64,000 nt of DNA from Planctomycetota bacterium (lineage in GTDB: Bacteria > Planctomycetota > Planctomycetia > Gemmatales > Gemmataceae): contig VGYC01000005.1 of the NCBI GenBank assembly GCA_016873095.1, positions 23,470 through 87,469 of the forward strand, written 5' to 3'. Within the stretch, counting starts at the first letter, position 1. Each line of letters begins with the position of its first letter. Position numbers and translations under genes: made by a program. Positions 15,967 through 26,100 of the stretch are shown in pieces. The notes below the pieces were generated by a model, which did no database searches, had not been told where the DNA came from, and saw nothing but the letters and a program-made list of their open reading frames with translations.

Positions 15967-18819
15967 ATGATAGTCATGAAACGGCTGCACGCTACCCTTC
16001 TGGCGCTCCTGTTGAGTTGCTATTTCGCCGTGCCTTCGGAGACTGCGCAACCGGTCAGAGCCGGGGACGCTGTCCGGCATTTTCGTGACGAGGTACGCCC
16101 GCTCTTGATTGCGAACTGCGTGGCCTGCCACAACTCGAGCAAGAAGAAGGCAGACCTCGACCTGAGCCGGCGCGACACGATGCTCGCAGGCGGAGAAAGC
16201 GGAGCCGCCGTCGTTCCTGGGAACCCAGTTGAGAGTTTGCTGTACAAGAAGATCGCGGCAGGCAAGATGCCGCCCAAGGGAGCCTTGGCCCCTGCGCAGA
16301 TTGCCGTCATCAAGAAATGGATCGAGCAAGGGGCACATGACGACGCCGAGCCGTTGCAGGCTGTCGCCGGCACGGAATCCAGCACGCTGTGGTCTTTGCG
16401 GCCAATTGCGTACCCCACGCCGCCGCGTAGCCGGTTCGATCATCTGGCCAGCAATGGCATTGACCGTTTCATCTTCGCGAAGTTGCAAGAAAAGGGACTG
16501 GAGCCGTCGCCGCCCGCGGGCGCGCAGGGGTTGCTGCGGCGCGTGACCATTGATCTGACGGGTTTGCCGCCGACGCCTGAGGATGTGGAGCATTTCCTCG
16601 CCAATCGCGCGCCGGATGCATATGAACAGGTTGTGGACCGCCTGCTGGCGTCGCCGGCCTACGGTGAGCGCTGGGGCCGGCACTGGCTCGACGTGGTCCG
16701 TTTCGGCGAGAGCCACGGCTACGAGCAGAACCATGTCCGCTTCAACGCCTGGCCCTATCGCGACTATGTCATTCGCTCGTTCAACGAGGACAAGCCTTAT
16801 CCCGATTTTATCGCCGAGCAACTTGCCGGCGATCTAATCGGCAAGGGCAATCCGAAGATCGAAGCAGCCACGGGCTTCCTTGTCGCCGGCGTGCACGACA
16901 CGGTCGGCATCCAGACCGTGGAGGGGACGCTGCAGCAGCGGGCCAACGACCTGGAGGACATCGTCGCCACCGTCGGGGCCGCCTTTCTCGGCATGACGAT
17001 CGGCTGCGCCCGCTGCCACGACCATAAGTTCGACCCGATTCCGCAGAAAGACTACTATCGGCTGGCAGCCGTCTTCGCCGGCGTCCGACACGGCGAGCGC
17101 GAACTGCGGACCAGTGCGCCTGACATGGACGCCGGCAAGCGTGCCGCGACGAACGAACGGCTGCGCGTCCTGCAAGGCAAGATCGCGGATCTCGACGCCA
17201 AGGCGCGGCTGGCGGTCCTGGCAAAACAAGGTGAGACGAAGGCTCGCCGCCCCGCCGTCAATCCACGCCGCAACGTGGAAACCTTCGCGCCGACACAGGC
17301 TCGTTTCATCCGTTTCGATATCCAGGCCACGCGCGATGGCGCCGAGCCCTGCCTCGACGAGATGGAGGTTTTCGGCCCGGACAGCGAGCGCAACCTCGCG
17401 CTTTCCTCCACGGGCGCGACGGCGACGGCTTCCACGCTCTTGCCTGGCTATCCGATTCATCAGGTACATCACCTCAACGACGGCAAGCACGGCAACGACC
17501 ATAGCTGGATCAGCAACCAGCCCGGCAAGGGCTGGGTGCAGATCGCGCTGCCGCGGCCATTACGCATCAACCGCATCGTCTGGAGCCGTGATGCCGGCGA
17601 GCCGACGCGCTACGTCGATCGGTTGCCCGTCGAGTACACGGTTGCTGTGTCGCTTGACGGCCGCGACTGGCAGACGGTGACGACGGGCAAGGATCGGGCG
17701 ATTGCCAGCGAGGCCATTGCTCCGGCGGTATTGCGGAAGATGCTGACGCCCGAACAGCGACGGCAACGCGATGAATGGGTCGCCGAGGCGGAGCGACTGC
17801 GGCGGCAGCTCGCCGATCAGGTGTCGGCAAAGGCCTATGTTGGCATGTTCACCGCGCCGGACACGATCCATCTGCTCCGACGTGGCGACGTGATGCAGAA
17901 ACGCGAGGTGGTCGCGCCCGCAGCCTTGTCCGAGGTTCCCGGCTTCTCCGGCGAGCTGGCCATCGATGCCAAGCTCGGCGAGCCGGGCCGGCGGCTGGCG
18001 CTGGCTCGCTGGCTGACGGATCCTCGAAATCCTCTCACTGCGCGAGTGCTGGTCAATCGCGTCTGGCAGCATCACTTCGGCCGCGGGCTCGTCGCCACCG
18101 CCAGTGACTTCGGCAAGAACGGCACGCTGCCGTCACATCCCGAATTGCTCGACTGGCTCGCGCGCTCGTTCATCGACAACGGCTGGCGTTTGAAGGCGTT
18201 GCACCGGCTCATCGTCACCAGCCAGGCGTACCGGCAAGCAAGCGCGGTGCATGAGAAGGGCGAGGCGGCCGACGCCGGCAATCAGTATCTCTGGCGGGCG
18301 CCGTTGCGGCGGCTCGAAGCGGAAGCCCTGCGCGACGCCTTGCTGCAAACTAGCGGCCAGCTCGATCGCCGCATGGGCGGGCCTGGCTACGCGCTCTTTA
18401 AGTACCGCGTCGTCAACATAGGCATATACGAGCCGCTGACGGAATTCGGCCTGGACACATGGCGGCGCGGCGTCTACTCTCTCGCCGCCCGCTCCATCCG
18501 CGATGACCTTCTTGGTAGCTTCGACTGCCCCGAATCCGCCCAGCGCGCACCGAAGCGCGATGTGACGACCACGCCATTGCAAGCGCTCAGCCTGCTCAAC
18601 GGACCATTCGCGGTGCAGCAGGCGGAGTTGTTCGCGCGTCGGGTCAGGCAAGAGGCTGGCGCGGACACCGCGGCGCAGGCGGAGCGTGCATTTCGGCTGG
18701 CGCTCGGCCGCGCCCCGTCCCTGGAGGAACGCCAGGCGGCGCTGGAATTGATCAGCCGGCGCGGACTGGTCGCGCTGTGTCGAGGACTGGTGAACACCAA
18801 CGAGTTCCTGTACTATTGA
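15967..18819 (+). CDS. Planctomycete cytochrome PSCyt1/DUF1549/DUF1553 protein
   Basis: 950 residues from ATG 15967, chosen because AAGGTGG lies upstream and the signal peptide (KRLHATLLALLLSCYFAVPSE) follows at once. PSCyt1 carries a haem c motif CVACH at 51-55. DUF1549 spans roughly 150-360 and contains a second CARCH motif near 347. A discoidin/F5-8C-like insert (RFIRFDIQATRDGAEPC and following) sits at about 440-560. DUF1553 runs from about 675 (ALARWLTDPRNPLTARVLVNRVW) to the end (LVNTNEFLYY). The protein is exported. Function is unproven; paralogues abound in planctomycetes and are generally paired with DUF1501. Here the partner is absent and a Tudor-knot-like gene follows by 9 bp. Confidence 0.9.
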   Translation: MIVMKRLHATLLALLLSCYFAVPSETAQPVRAGDAVRHFRDEVRPLLIANCVACHNSSKKKADLDLSRRDTMLAGGESGAAVVPGNPVESLLYKKIAAGKMPPKGALAPAQIAVIKKWIEQGAHDDAEPLQAVAGTESSTLWSLRPIAYPTPPRSRFDHLASNGIDRFIFAKLQEKGLEPSPPAGAQGLLRRVTIDLTGLPPTPEDVEHFLANRAPDAYEQVVDRLLASPAYGERWGRHWLDVVRFGESHGYEQNHVRFNAWPYRDYVIRSFNEDKPYPDFIAEQLAGDLIGKGNPKIEAATGFLVAGVHDTVGIQTVEGTLQQRANDLEDIVATVGAAFLGMTIGCARCHDHKFDPIPQKDYYRLAAVFAGVRHGERELRTSAPDMDAGKRAATNERLRVLQGKIADLDAKARLAVLAKQGETKARRPAVNPRRNVETFAPTQARFIRFDIQATRDGAEPCLDEMEVFGPDSERNLALSSTGATATASTLLPGYPIHQVHHLNDGKHGNDHSWISNQPGKGWVQIALPRPLRINRIVWSRDAGEPTRYVDRLPVEYTVAVSLDGRDWQTVTTGKDRAIASEAIAPAVLRKMLTPEQRRQRDEWVAEAERLRRQLADQVSAKAYVGMFTAPDTIHLLRRGDVMQKREVVAPAALSEVPGFSGELAIDAKLGEPGRRLALARWLTDPRNPLTARVLVNRVWQHHFGRGLVATASDFGKNGTLPSHPELLDWLARSFIDNGWRLKALHRLIVTSQAYRQASAVHEKGEAADAGNQYLWRAPLRRLEAEALRDALLQTSGQLDRRMGGPGYALFKYRVVNIGIYEPLTEFGLDTWRRGVYSLAARSIRDDLLGSFDCPESAQRAPKRDVTTTPLQALSLLNGPFAVQQAELFARRVRQEAGADTAAQAERAFRLALGRAPSLEERQAALELISRRGLVALCRGLVNTNEFLYY

Positions 18820-18828
18820 GCGAAGCCA

Positions 18829-19329
18829 ATGGACCAATCGCCGTCCATCACCGAAGCCGTGCAGATCCTGGGTCGCTACCACCGTGCCGTGGTGACCAGA
18901 ATCGCCGAAGAGATTGTCGAAAACCAGGAAGACTTCGAGGATTGGTCCTATTCAGGAAAAGCCGAGGAACTCATCGACCGCCATGGGCTTCATCTGCAAA
19001 ACATTGCGCGCGTCTACTGCGACCTGATGTCGCTTGCCAGTCCGAACATCGCGGGTTGCGGCCTGCCAGCGAACTTCCCGGGTGCGCCGGTGCCTCCTTC
19101 CGGCCGCGCTATTGGCCGCGACACCATTCTCGAAGTTGGGTCGAGCGTGCTTGCGGAGCAATGCGGCGCCTGGTGGCGGGCGTCGGTGCTAGCCCTTGAG
19201 GACGACGGAACCGTACGGATTCATTACGAAGGCTGGGACGATAGCTGGGACGAGACAGTGCCACGTCGCCGTCTCCAACACACTGCGGAAGCGCCCGAAG
19301 CTGGCGACAGTGGCGACGGTGTCGGATGA
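18829..19329 (+). CDS. Small protein with C-terminal Tudor-knot/chromo-like domain
   Basis: 166 residues, with no signal peptide. The N-terminal half (1-75) is helical (AVQILGRYHRAVVTRIAEEI; HLQNIARVYCDLMSLA). A proline-rich linker is followed by residues 102-150. These have the barrel pattern EVGSSVLAEQCGAWWRASVLA, then DDGTVRIHYEGWDDSWDETVP. This V-A-x-x-G-x-W-x-A-x-V ... V-x-Y-x-G-W-x-x-x-W-D-E series is the hallmark of eukaryotic Tudor-knot/MBT/Agenet barrels and also occurs in some bacterial proteins. It may bind a modified peptide or nucleic acid. It starts 9 bp after the PSD1 stop and is likely on the same transcript. Confidence 0.72.
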   Translation: MDQSPSITEAVQILGRYHRAVVTRIAEEIVENQEDFEDWSYSGKAEELIDRHGLHLQNIARVYCDLMSLASPNIAGCGLPANFPGAPVPPSGRAIGRDTILEVGSSVLAEQCGAWWRASVLALEDDGTVRIHYEGWDDSWDETVPRRRLQHTAEAPEAGDSGDGVG

Positions 19330-19341
19330 TTGCCAGGCAAT

Positions 19342-20277
19342 CTACTGCCGGGCCACCCATGGCGTTCCCAGCGGCTGGGCGGCTTTCTGTTCGCCGTAAC
19401 TGCCCCCTTTGGCGCCGGTCGGATTGGCGCCGAAAAAGCGGGGATCGTCAGCCCGGTCGGCCGCAGGCTGATAGCGTACGTCGACCGACAAGCGAACACG
19501 TCCAAGTGGTGAATGATTGTCGAGCGAGCCGTGCATCGTGAAGCCGCCGAAGATGACCACGTCGCCCTGCCAAAAGTGCGTCGACAAGAGACGCGTGCGG
19601 CGCGAGCGCAAGAATCCCAGCGTATCGCTCGCGCCGGACTGATACGCGGCTTCCTGCGCAAGGGCGAATCCGCGCGGATCGGCAGACAGCCGTGCCGAGC
19701 GGATCGGTCCGAGCAAATCCTCGAATTGGTGGGAGTTCTCGACGATCGCCAGCGGACCGTCACAGATCGGGATCTCTCCCAGCGGTATCCAGCAAGTGAC
19801 GATCTGGGCAGCGCCGCCCGCGAAAAACGGAAAGTCAACGTGCAGGTTGGTGGCGTTGCCCACCGGCGCAGGCCGCAGAAACAGATAGTCGTGCGGTCGC
19901 GCGGGGGCGTCGAACAACAGCCCGGCCAGTTCGCGCAGTCTCGGCCCGTGCGTGACACGCCGCAGCGCCGGTCCCTCGCTGACTGATTTCCAGAACATTC
20001 CCGCATCGGACGCCAGCGTCTGTCGCTGACTGAGACCGCTGGCAATCCCCTCTTCCACTGGCGGCACGATCTCTCCAACCTCCGCCAGCCGCGTGAAAAC
20101 TTCCTTGCGAGCGGCCAGGACGTCATTGCGATCGAGGGCATCACGAAGAAGCACGTAGCCGTGTTCGGCAAACGACTGTTGCAGCGCCTGCGGATCGTCC
20201 CGCCACGCAGAGCACTCGGCAAGCGGTCCGAGAAGCTCGTCAGGGATGGGCTGTCGCTGAGTGATTCCGTCAAGCAT
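19342..20277 (-). CDS. Phytanoyl-CoA dioxygenase (PhyH) family Fe(II)/2-oxoglutarate oxygenase
   Basis: 311 residues from ATG 20277; an in-frame upstream codon at 20319 is less likely. The non-haem iron facial triad is readable: His146 and Asp148 in TNLHVDFPFF and His249 in GGFTMHGSLDNHS. Arg262 (GRVRLSVDVRYQP) is the expected 2-oxoglutarate ligand. It should hydroxylate a small organic substrate in the cytoplasm. It is the last gene of the leftward run PSD1, DUF1501, VOC, SDR, PhyH and lies 58 bp after the SDR gene. It ends 12 bp short of the convergent Tudor-knot-like gene. Confidence 0.85.
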   Translation of the reverse strand: MLDGITQRQPIPDELLGPLAECSAWRDDPQALQQSFAEHGYVLLRDALDRNDVLAARKEVFTRLAEVGEIVPPVEEGIASGLSQRQTLASDAGMFWKSVSEGPALRRVTHGPRLRELAGLLFDAPARPHDYLFLRPAPVGNATNLHVDFPFFAGGAAQIVTCWIPLGEIPICDGPLAIVENSHQFEDLLGPIRSARLSADPRGFALAQEAAYQSGASDTLGFLRSRRTRLLSTHFWQGDVVIFGGFTMHGSLDNHSPLGRVRLSVDVRYQPAADRADDPRFFGANPTGAKGGSYGEQKAAQPLGTPWVARQ

Positions 20278-20335
20278 GATACCTGGCTCCAACAATTCTT
20301 GCCCTGCAGATCCACGCACGATGCGTCGTGGACGA

Positions 20336-21124
20336 CTATTCGGAAGAGATGGCGATCACGTTGGCAGCGCCCCCGTCAATTGGAATCGTACAGCCCGTGA
20401 CGTACGCGGCGGCATCGCTCGCCAGAAAGGCCACCACGCCGGCCACGTCCTCGGCTTCTCCCCAGCGCCGGAGTGGAACACGCTCGAGTACTTTTGCCGC
20501 GCGTAGCGGATCGTTTTGCAAGACTTGAGTCATCGGCGTCCGAATCCAGCCGGGCGCCACGGCGTTGACGCGAATCCCGTGAGCACCCCACTCCGCCGCC
20601 AGGTCGCGCGTCAGCGCCACGATGCCCCCCTTGGTCATCGCATAGATCGACCCTCCCCGTCCCAAGCCCACCAGCCCGCCGCCAAGCGCGGACACGTTGA
20701 TAATGCTGCCGCTTCTTCGGGAGAGCATCACCTTGCCGACGGCGCCGGCCACCTGGTAGCAGCCAGTCAGATTGACGGCGAAAACGTCGCCCAGATCCTG
20801 TGGCTGGTAGCTGGCTGGAGTTCCGCGCCTGTGGATGCCGGCGTTGTTAACCAGGATATCGATCCGCCCGTAACGGCCGGCGATTTGTTCAATGCAGGCA
20901 TCGACCTGCGTCTTCTGCCGAGTATCACAGACAAGCCCTTCGACAGGTTGTCCCGTCGCGCGGGCAATTTCCTCTGCCCTGGCAGCGACCGCTTCGGCCT
21001 GCAGATCGAGCAGAGCGATGGCGGCACCCTGCTCGCTCAGCGCACGTGCGATCGCGGCGCCCAATCCCTGCGCTCCGCCGGTGACGACGGCAACGCGGCC
21101 GGTCAAGTCAAATCTGGCGGCCAT
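20336..21124 (-). CDS. Short-chain dehydrogenase/reductase (SDR), classical type
   Basis: 262 residues. The dinucleotide-binding TGGAQGLG is at 15-22, followed by NNAG, the catalytic serine region IINVSALGG and the YAMTK active site (Tyr-x3-Lys). The C-terminal cofactor-fold end is GCTIPIDGGAAN. It is an NAD(P)-dependent alcohol/ketone oxidoreductase of unknown substrate. The ATG at 21124 is preferred over a GTG two codons upstream because AGGG lies at better spacing. It follows the VOC gene by 21 bp. Together with the dioxygenase it suggests oxidation of an organic compound. Confidence 0.92.
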   Translation of the reverse strand: MAARFDLTGRVAVVTGGAQGLGAAIARALSEQGAAIALLDLQAEAVAARAEEIARATGQPVEGLVCDTRQKTQVDACIEQIAGRYGRIDILVNNAGIHRRGTPASYQPQDLGDVFAVNLTGCYQVAGAVGKVMLSRRSGSIINVSALGGGLVGLGRGGSIYAMTKGGIVALTRDLAAEWGAHGIRVNAVAPGWIRTPMTQVLQNDPLRAAKVLERVPLRRWGEAEDVAGVVAFLASDAAAYVTGCTIPIDGGAANVIAISSE

Positions 21125-21145
21125 GGACACGTGCCCTGCCCTGCT

Positions 21146-21625
21146 TCACGTTGGCGGCTGGAATAACTCGAGCGTATAACCATCGGGGTCGAAAAAATAA
21201 ACGACGAGCCCACCGGCATTCGGGCCGGCCGTGATCGTCACCGGTTCCGACTTGAAGCGCACGCCCTTTGCCTTGAGATCAGCGTGGCAGGCTCGCAAAT
21301 CGTTCACCGTGATGCACAGATGGCTGTTACCGGAACGGTTCGTTGCGGTCTCGGCAGGTGGGCCCGCATGGTTCATGTATTGCACCACTTCGAGCGACTG
21401 GGCGCTGCCGGGCGCGACCTTGAACGAGGCGACGTTCAGCACGACACCGGGATAGCCGGTCTGCGCAGCGACATAATCGTTGTCCACGTGCGGCCGGCGG
21501 CGATGCAAGGTCATTCCCAGGATGTCGCGGTAAAAGGCGATCGAGCGCTCGATATCGGCAACCGTCAAACCGAGATGATGCAAGTCTCCCAGCCGCCAGG
21601 CTGGGGACGCCGTATTCGCAACCAT
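21146..21625 (-). CDS. VOC family protein (glyoxalase/dioxygenase fold)
   Basis: 159 residues from ATG 21625. Two beta-alpha-beta-beta-beta modules are visible. The first starts DLHHLGLTVADIERSIAFYRDILGM and the second starts NSHLCITVNDLRACHADLKAKGVRF. The end VVYFFDPDGYTLELFQPP supplies the usual metal-binding glutamate. His and Glu positions suggest a metal-dependent enzyme such as a lyase, isomerase or extradiol dioxygenase. It lies between DUF1501 (76 bp upstream) and the SDR gene in the leftward operon. Confidence 0.85.
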   Translation of the reverse strand: MVANTASPAWRLGDLHHLGLTVADIERSIAFYRDILGMTLHRRRPHVDNDYVAAQTGYPGVVLNVASFKVAPGSAQSLEVVQYMNHAGPPAETATNRSGNSHLCITVNDLRACHADLKAKGVRFKSEPVTITAGPNAGGLVVYFFDPDGYTLELFQPPT

Positions 21626-21701
21626 GTCGCGGCTCCGTCTGGCGCCGAATAAGGCGCCGCCCCTCGTGAGTGCCCGCATCGCCGTCACCAACACGCGATC
21701 G

Positions 21702-23102
21702 TCAGCTCAGTATTCCGGTCACAACAGTGCCATGAACGTCCGTGAGGCGATAATCGCGGCCCTGGAGGCGGAAGGTGAGCCGTTCGTGATCCAGGCCCAA
21801 CAGATGAAGCAATGTGGCATTCAGATCGTGCACATGGACTGGATCCTGAACGACATTGAACCCGAACTCATCGGTCTGGCCATGCACATGGCCCTTCTTG
21901 ATGCCGCCGCCGGCGAGCCACATGGTGAAGCAGCGGTTATGGTGATCGCGCCCGTCATTGCCGCCTTGCACCATCGGGGTTCGACCGAATTCGCCGCCCC
22001 AGATGACCACGGTATCGTCGAGCAAGCCCCGCTGCTTGAGGTCCCTGATCAGCGCGGCACTGGCGCGGTCGGTCGCATCGCAGTTCGCTTTGATGGCGCG
22101 CGTCAGGTCGCCATGCTGATCCCAGGCTTCGTGAAAGAGTTGCACGAAGCGCACCCCGCGTTCGATCAGTCGCCGCGCCAGCAAGCAGTTCCGGGCATAG
22201 CTGGCCTCGCGCACATCCGTGATGCCATACAGATCCAGGATGGCACGAGGTTCATGAGTCAAGTTCATGAGTTCCGGGGCGCTGGTTTGCAGCCGATGCG
22301 CCATCTCGTAGGCCTGGATGCGGGCGGCGATTTCGGGGTCGCCGATGTCGCGAAGCGCCAGCTGATTGAGTTGCTGGAGGGCGTCAAGCGAATCGCGCTG
22401 AGCGCGGGCATCGATGCCCGGTGGGTTGGAAAGGTACAGCACCGGATCGCCGGTGTTGCGGAAAGGGACGCCGCCGAAGGCGGTGGGAAGGAAGCCGCAG
22501 CCATAATTGCTGGCGCCGCCGGAGGTTCCCTTGGCGCTGGTCAGGACGACGTAGCCGGGAAGGTCCTGGTTTTCGCTCCCCAGGCCGTAAAGGGTCCAGG
22601 CGCCGAAGCTGGGTCGGCCGAACTGTTGCGATCCCGTGTTCATCATGATCTGGGCGGGGGCGTGGTTGACCGCGTCCGTCTGCATCGAGCGAATGAAGCA
22701 AAGATCGTCCACGATCGCGCCGGTGTGCGGCAACAATTCGCTAATTTCAATGCCGCTGCGCCCACGCTTGACAAACCTGTATTTCGGTCCGAGCAAGGCG
22801 GAGTTCGGGTTGATGAACGCGGCTCGATAGCCCTGGAGCAACTCGGCAGGAGGCAGCCGGCCGTCGTGGCGCGCGAGCGTGGGCTTGGGATCATACAGTT
22901 CCAGATGGCTTGGGGCGCCGGCATGAAAGAGATAAATGACGCTCTTCGCCTTGGGAGCGAAATGAGGCCGACGCACGCCATTGCCTGCCGCTCGCCTCTC
23001 CTGGGCCAGCAGCGAGCCGGCGGCAATCCCGGCCAGACCGACGCCGCATTCACGCAGAAACCAGCGGCGCGTCACTGCGGCTCGAAACTCATCACGCTTC
23101 AT
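21702..23102 (-). CDS. DUF1501 protein, Tat-exported
   Basis: 466 residues from ATG 23102. A twin-arginine signal (RR at 12-13 in TRRWFLRECGVGLAG) indicates folded export. The family pattern is plain: AGAPSHLELYDPKP (61-74), RSMQTDAVNHAPAQIMMNTG, ARRLIERGVRFVQLFHEAWDQHGDL, IWGGEFGRTP, NDGRDHHNRCFTMWLAGGGIKKG and HGQTDEFGF. These are alkaline phosphatase/sulfatase-like metal-binding positions. No activity has been proven for DUF1501. It lies 39 bp after the PSD1 gene, the usual planctomycete pair. Confidence 0.92.
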   Translation of the reverse strand: MKRDEFRAAVTRRWFLRECGVGLAGIAAGSLLAQERRAAGNGVRRPHFAPKAKSVIYLFHAGAPSHLELYDPKPTLARHDGRLPPAELLQGYRAAFINPNSALLGPKYRFVKRGRSGIEISELLPHTGAIVDDLCFIRSMQTDAVNHAPAQIMMNTGSQQFGRPSFGAWTLYGLGSENQDLPGYVVLTSAKGTSGGASNYGCGFLPTAFGGVPFRNTGDPVLYLSNPPGIDARAQRDSLDALQQLNQLALRDIGDPEIAARIQAYEMAHRLQTSAPELMNLTHEPRAILDLYGITDVREASYARNCLLARRLIERGVRFVQLFHEAWDQHGDLTRAIKANCDATDRASAALIRDLKQRGLLDDTVVIWGGEFGRTPMVQGGNDGRDHHNRCFTMWLAGGGIKKGHVHGQTDEFGFNVVQDPVHVHDLNATLLHLLGLDHERLTFRLQGRDYRLTDVHGTVVTGILS

Positions 23103-23141
23103 GGTCACTCCCTTCACATCTCAAGGCGCGTACCGCAAGAA

Positions 23142-26100
23142 TCAAGGCCGGCATAGCGTTTCGTCCAGATTCAGGAGTATGCGGCTCACCATGGTCCATG
23201 CGGCGATGTCGTTGGGCGTGGCGTCAACGGGCAAGTCCTCGAGCCTGGTGAACCTGGAGAAGGCAATTGTCCGGGCCTGGAGCTCGCCGCGTACCAGGCG
23301 AGCACGGTTGGTCGCCAGCAGCTTGAGCACGACCTGAAGTTCCGCGGGCTTTGCCGGGCGGGCCGTGCACAGGACGAATGCATGATGAACGCGTGCGACA
23401 TCGTCCTTGCCCCCCTCCTTCAAGATACGCAACGCCAGCGCTTGCGAGGCCTCGATGAACGTCGTCTCGTTCAGACTCGTCAGCGCGGAAAGAGGCGTGT
23501 TCGACCGGGGCCGACGGGCACAGGCGACGTCGCCGTTGGGGGCATCGAAGCTCGTCAAAACCGGGTCTGGCATCGAGCGCTTGCGCACAGCATAAAGTGC
23601 CCGACGATAGCGCTCGGGCCCTTCCGGTGGAATCCAGTAGGTAGGCTTGAAATAGTTGTAATCGAGCACGCTCTGCGGCACCGGAGGAAAGAAGCTGGGA
23701 CCGCCGACTTCCTTCAGATGCAGCAAGCCGGCGATGCTCAGCGTCGTATCGCGGATGACCTCTGCATCCATCCGGAAACGCGCGCCGCGCGATAGCAAAC
23801 GATTGCGCGGATCGCGCTCCAGATGCAAGGGCGTGATGGTTGCGGACTGCTGATAGGTCTCGCTGGTGACAATCCGTTCCAGCAAATGTCTGTGACTCCA
23901 GCCATGCTCCATGAAATCAACCGCCAGCCAATCGAGCAGGTCGAGATACACGGGCACGGGCGTTCGCGTGCCAAATTCTTCCGCAGTTTCGACGAGTCCG
24001 CTACCAAAAAGGGCCTGCCAGACTCGATTGACAGCGACCCGCGCCGCCAGGGGGTTGCGATCGCTGGCCAGCCAGTTGGCAAAATCGAGTCGGCTCGGCG
24101 AGGCTTTCCCGAGTGGATGAAGGAAAGCAGGCACTTGCGGCTTGACGGGGTGCTTCGGTCTGTCCCACTCGCCCCGATCGAGTAACCGTGTCGTCCGCGG
24201 GTGGCGGGCTGTCCGTTCCGCGAGGTGAAGGGCGGATGTTTGCCCAATGGGGAATTTCCGCCACTCGGCTGCAATCGCTTCTTGCATCTTGCGTGACTCG
24301 GCATCGCCGAGAGTCTTCAGCCACGCCGAGAAGATCACGTCCTTTTGCTGCTCGGTCCGCTGCGCGGGTGCAACGTTCATGGCCAGAACGGCGGCATGAT
24401 CCACAGGCTGGGCCTGGGGATCTGCCGCGCTGGTCAAGCTCAGCCGGCAACAGCCGAGTTGCATGTTATGTCGGCCGTTGTCGCTGCCGCCATGGTCCAT
24501 GACCAGCAGGACTTTCAGCCTGGTCTTGTCCGGGAGGTCGAGCGGCTGTTCAAACTGCACCACTGCAACGCTATCTTGATTTCTCAGTCCAGGCCCGCGA
24601 TCGGCCCGCCAGCCGGTCTTGTCATCGCCATCGATCAGATAGGCGACAGGACCGCGCAACCGTTTCTTGTCCTTGTCGAAGTCCGCCTTCCACTCGTCCT
24701 CAACCTTGCCATCGGGCTCGGAGAAATCGGCGGTGGCGTTTCGCAACTTGAGCGGCTGCCATTTGTCGCTGGCGGGCAACTGGTAGAGCACCTTGAGTTC
24801 GCTAACGGCCCAGGTTCCGTACTTGCTTCGTCCCGGGCCTCCGAACGGCATGTCACGATGGGCGAGCGCTTCGAGGCGCAAGCCTGTCACTCCTTTCAGA
24901 TCGGCGGCGAAGATGCCGAATATGTCCCCCTTCGTCGTCGGGTGTCCATGGGTCAGGATGCTGAGATCCGCTTCCTGTGTGGGATGGTTCAAGCCGCCGG
25001 TGCTGTCGAGTTCCACTGCCTTGAGCGGCTGCCAGGCGACTTCCCTGGCAAGAACGCTTTTCTCCCATGCCGCCAGCTCTGCCTGCCAGCGGGGCCGATG
25101 CTTTTTCAGACGAGCTTCCAGGGCCCGCAGCTTGGCGCGAATGTCGCCGATCTGTCGTTGCTGTTCCGTCGAATAGACCCACGACTGCGCCTCGTAGGTG
25201 TTGTTCAGGAAGGCGAACAGGCCGTAGTATTCGTTCTGGGACATCGGGTCGAACTTGTGGGAATGGCACTGGGCACACTGGATGGACAGACCGAGCGCGG
25301 CCTTGCCGACACAGTCCATGCGGTCGAACATCTCGAACATGCGGAACTGCTCGGGCACGATCGCGCCTTCCTCGTTGATCATCGAATTGCGGAGAAAACC
25401 GGTGGCCACGATCTGGTCCTGCGTCGGGTTGGGCAGAAGGTCTCCGGCAATCTGCTCGATCAGGAAGCGGTTGTAGGGCATGTCGTTGTTGAACGCCTGG
25501 ATGACCCAGGCACGCCAAGCCCACATTTCGCGCAGCAGATCCTTTTCGAAGCCGTTGCTATCCGCGAAGCGGGCGATGTCCAGCCATAGCCGCGCCCAGC
25601 GCTCGCCGAATTGCGGCGAAGACGACAGGCTGCGCACCAGTTCGACAATAGCCCTGGCCCGATTGCGTCGATAGGCTTCCAGGAAGGCATCCAGTTGCTG
25701 GGGCGTCGGCGGTATGCCGAGCAGATCAAGGTACATGCGTCGGCAAAGTGTCGCCGGATCCGCAGGAGGCGCTGGCTGCAGCTTGCTGGCAGCGAGCTTG
25801 CGCTTCACGAAGAAGTCGATCGGGTGCTGGTCCTTTGGAGTCGGCTCCTTGCGCGGCATTTCGAAGGCCCAGTGTTTGGAATAATCCGCGCCTTCGGTGA
25901 TCCACTGTTTCAGCGTTGCGATCTGCCTGGCGTCAAGCGGATTCTTGACCCGGGGCGGCGGCATGACATCGCCGGGAAGGTGCGCCGTCACGCGTCTGAT
26001 GAGCGCGCTCTGGTCTGGTCTTCCGGGGACGATCGCTGGGCCATCGGACCTGCCGCCCTTGAGGGCGGCGCTACGCTCGTCAAGTCGCAGCCGGCCCTTG

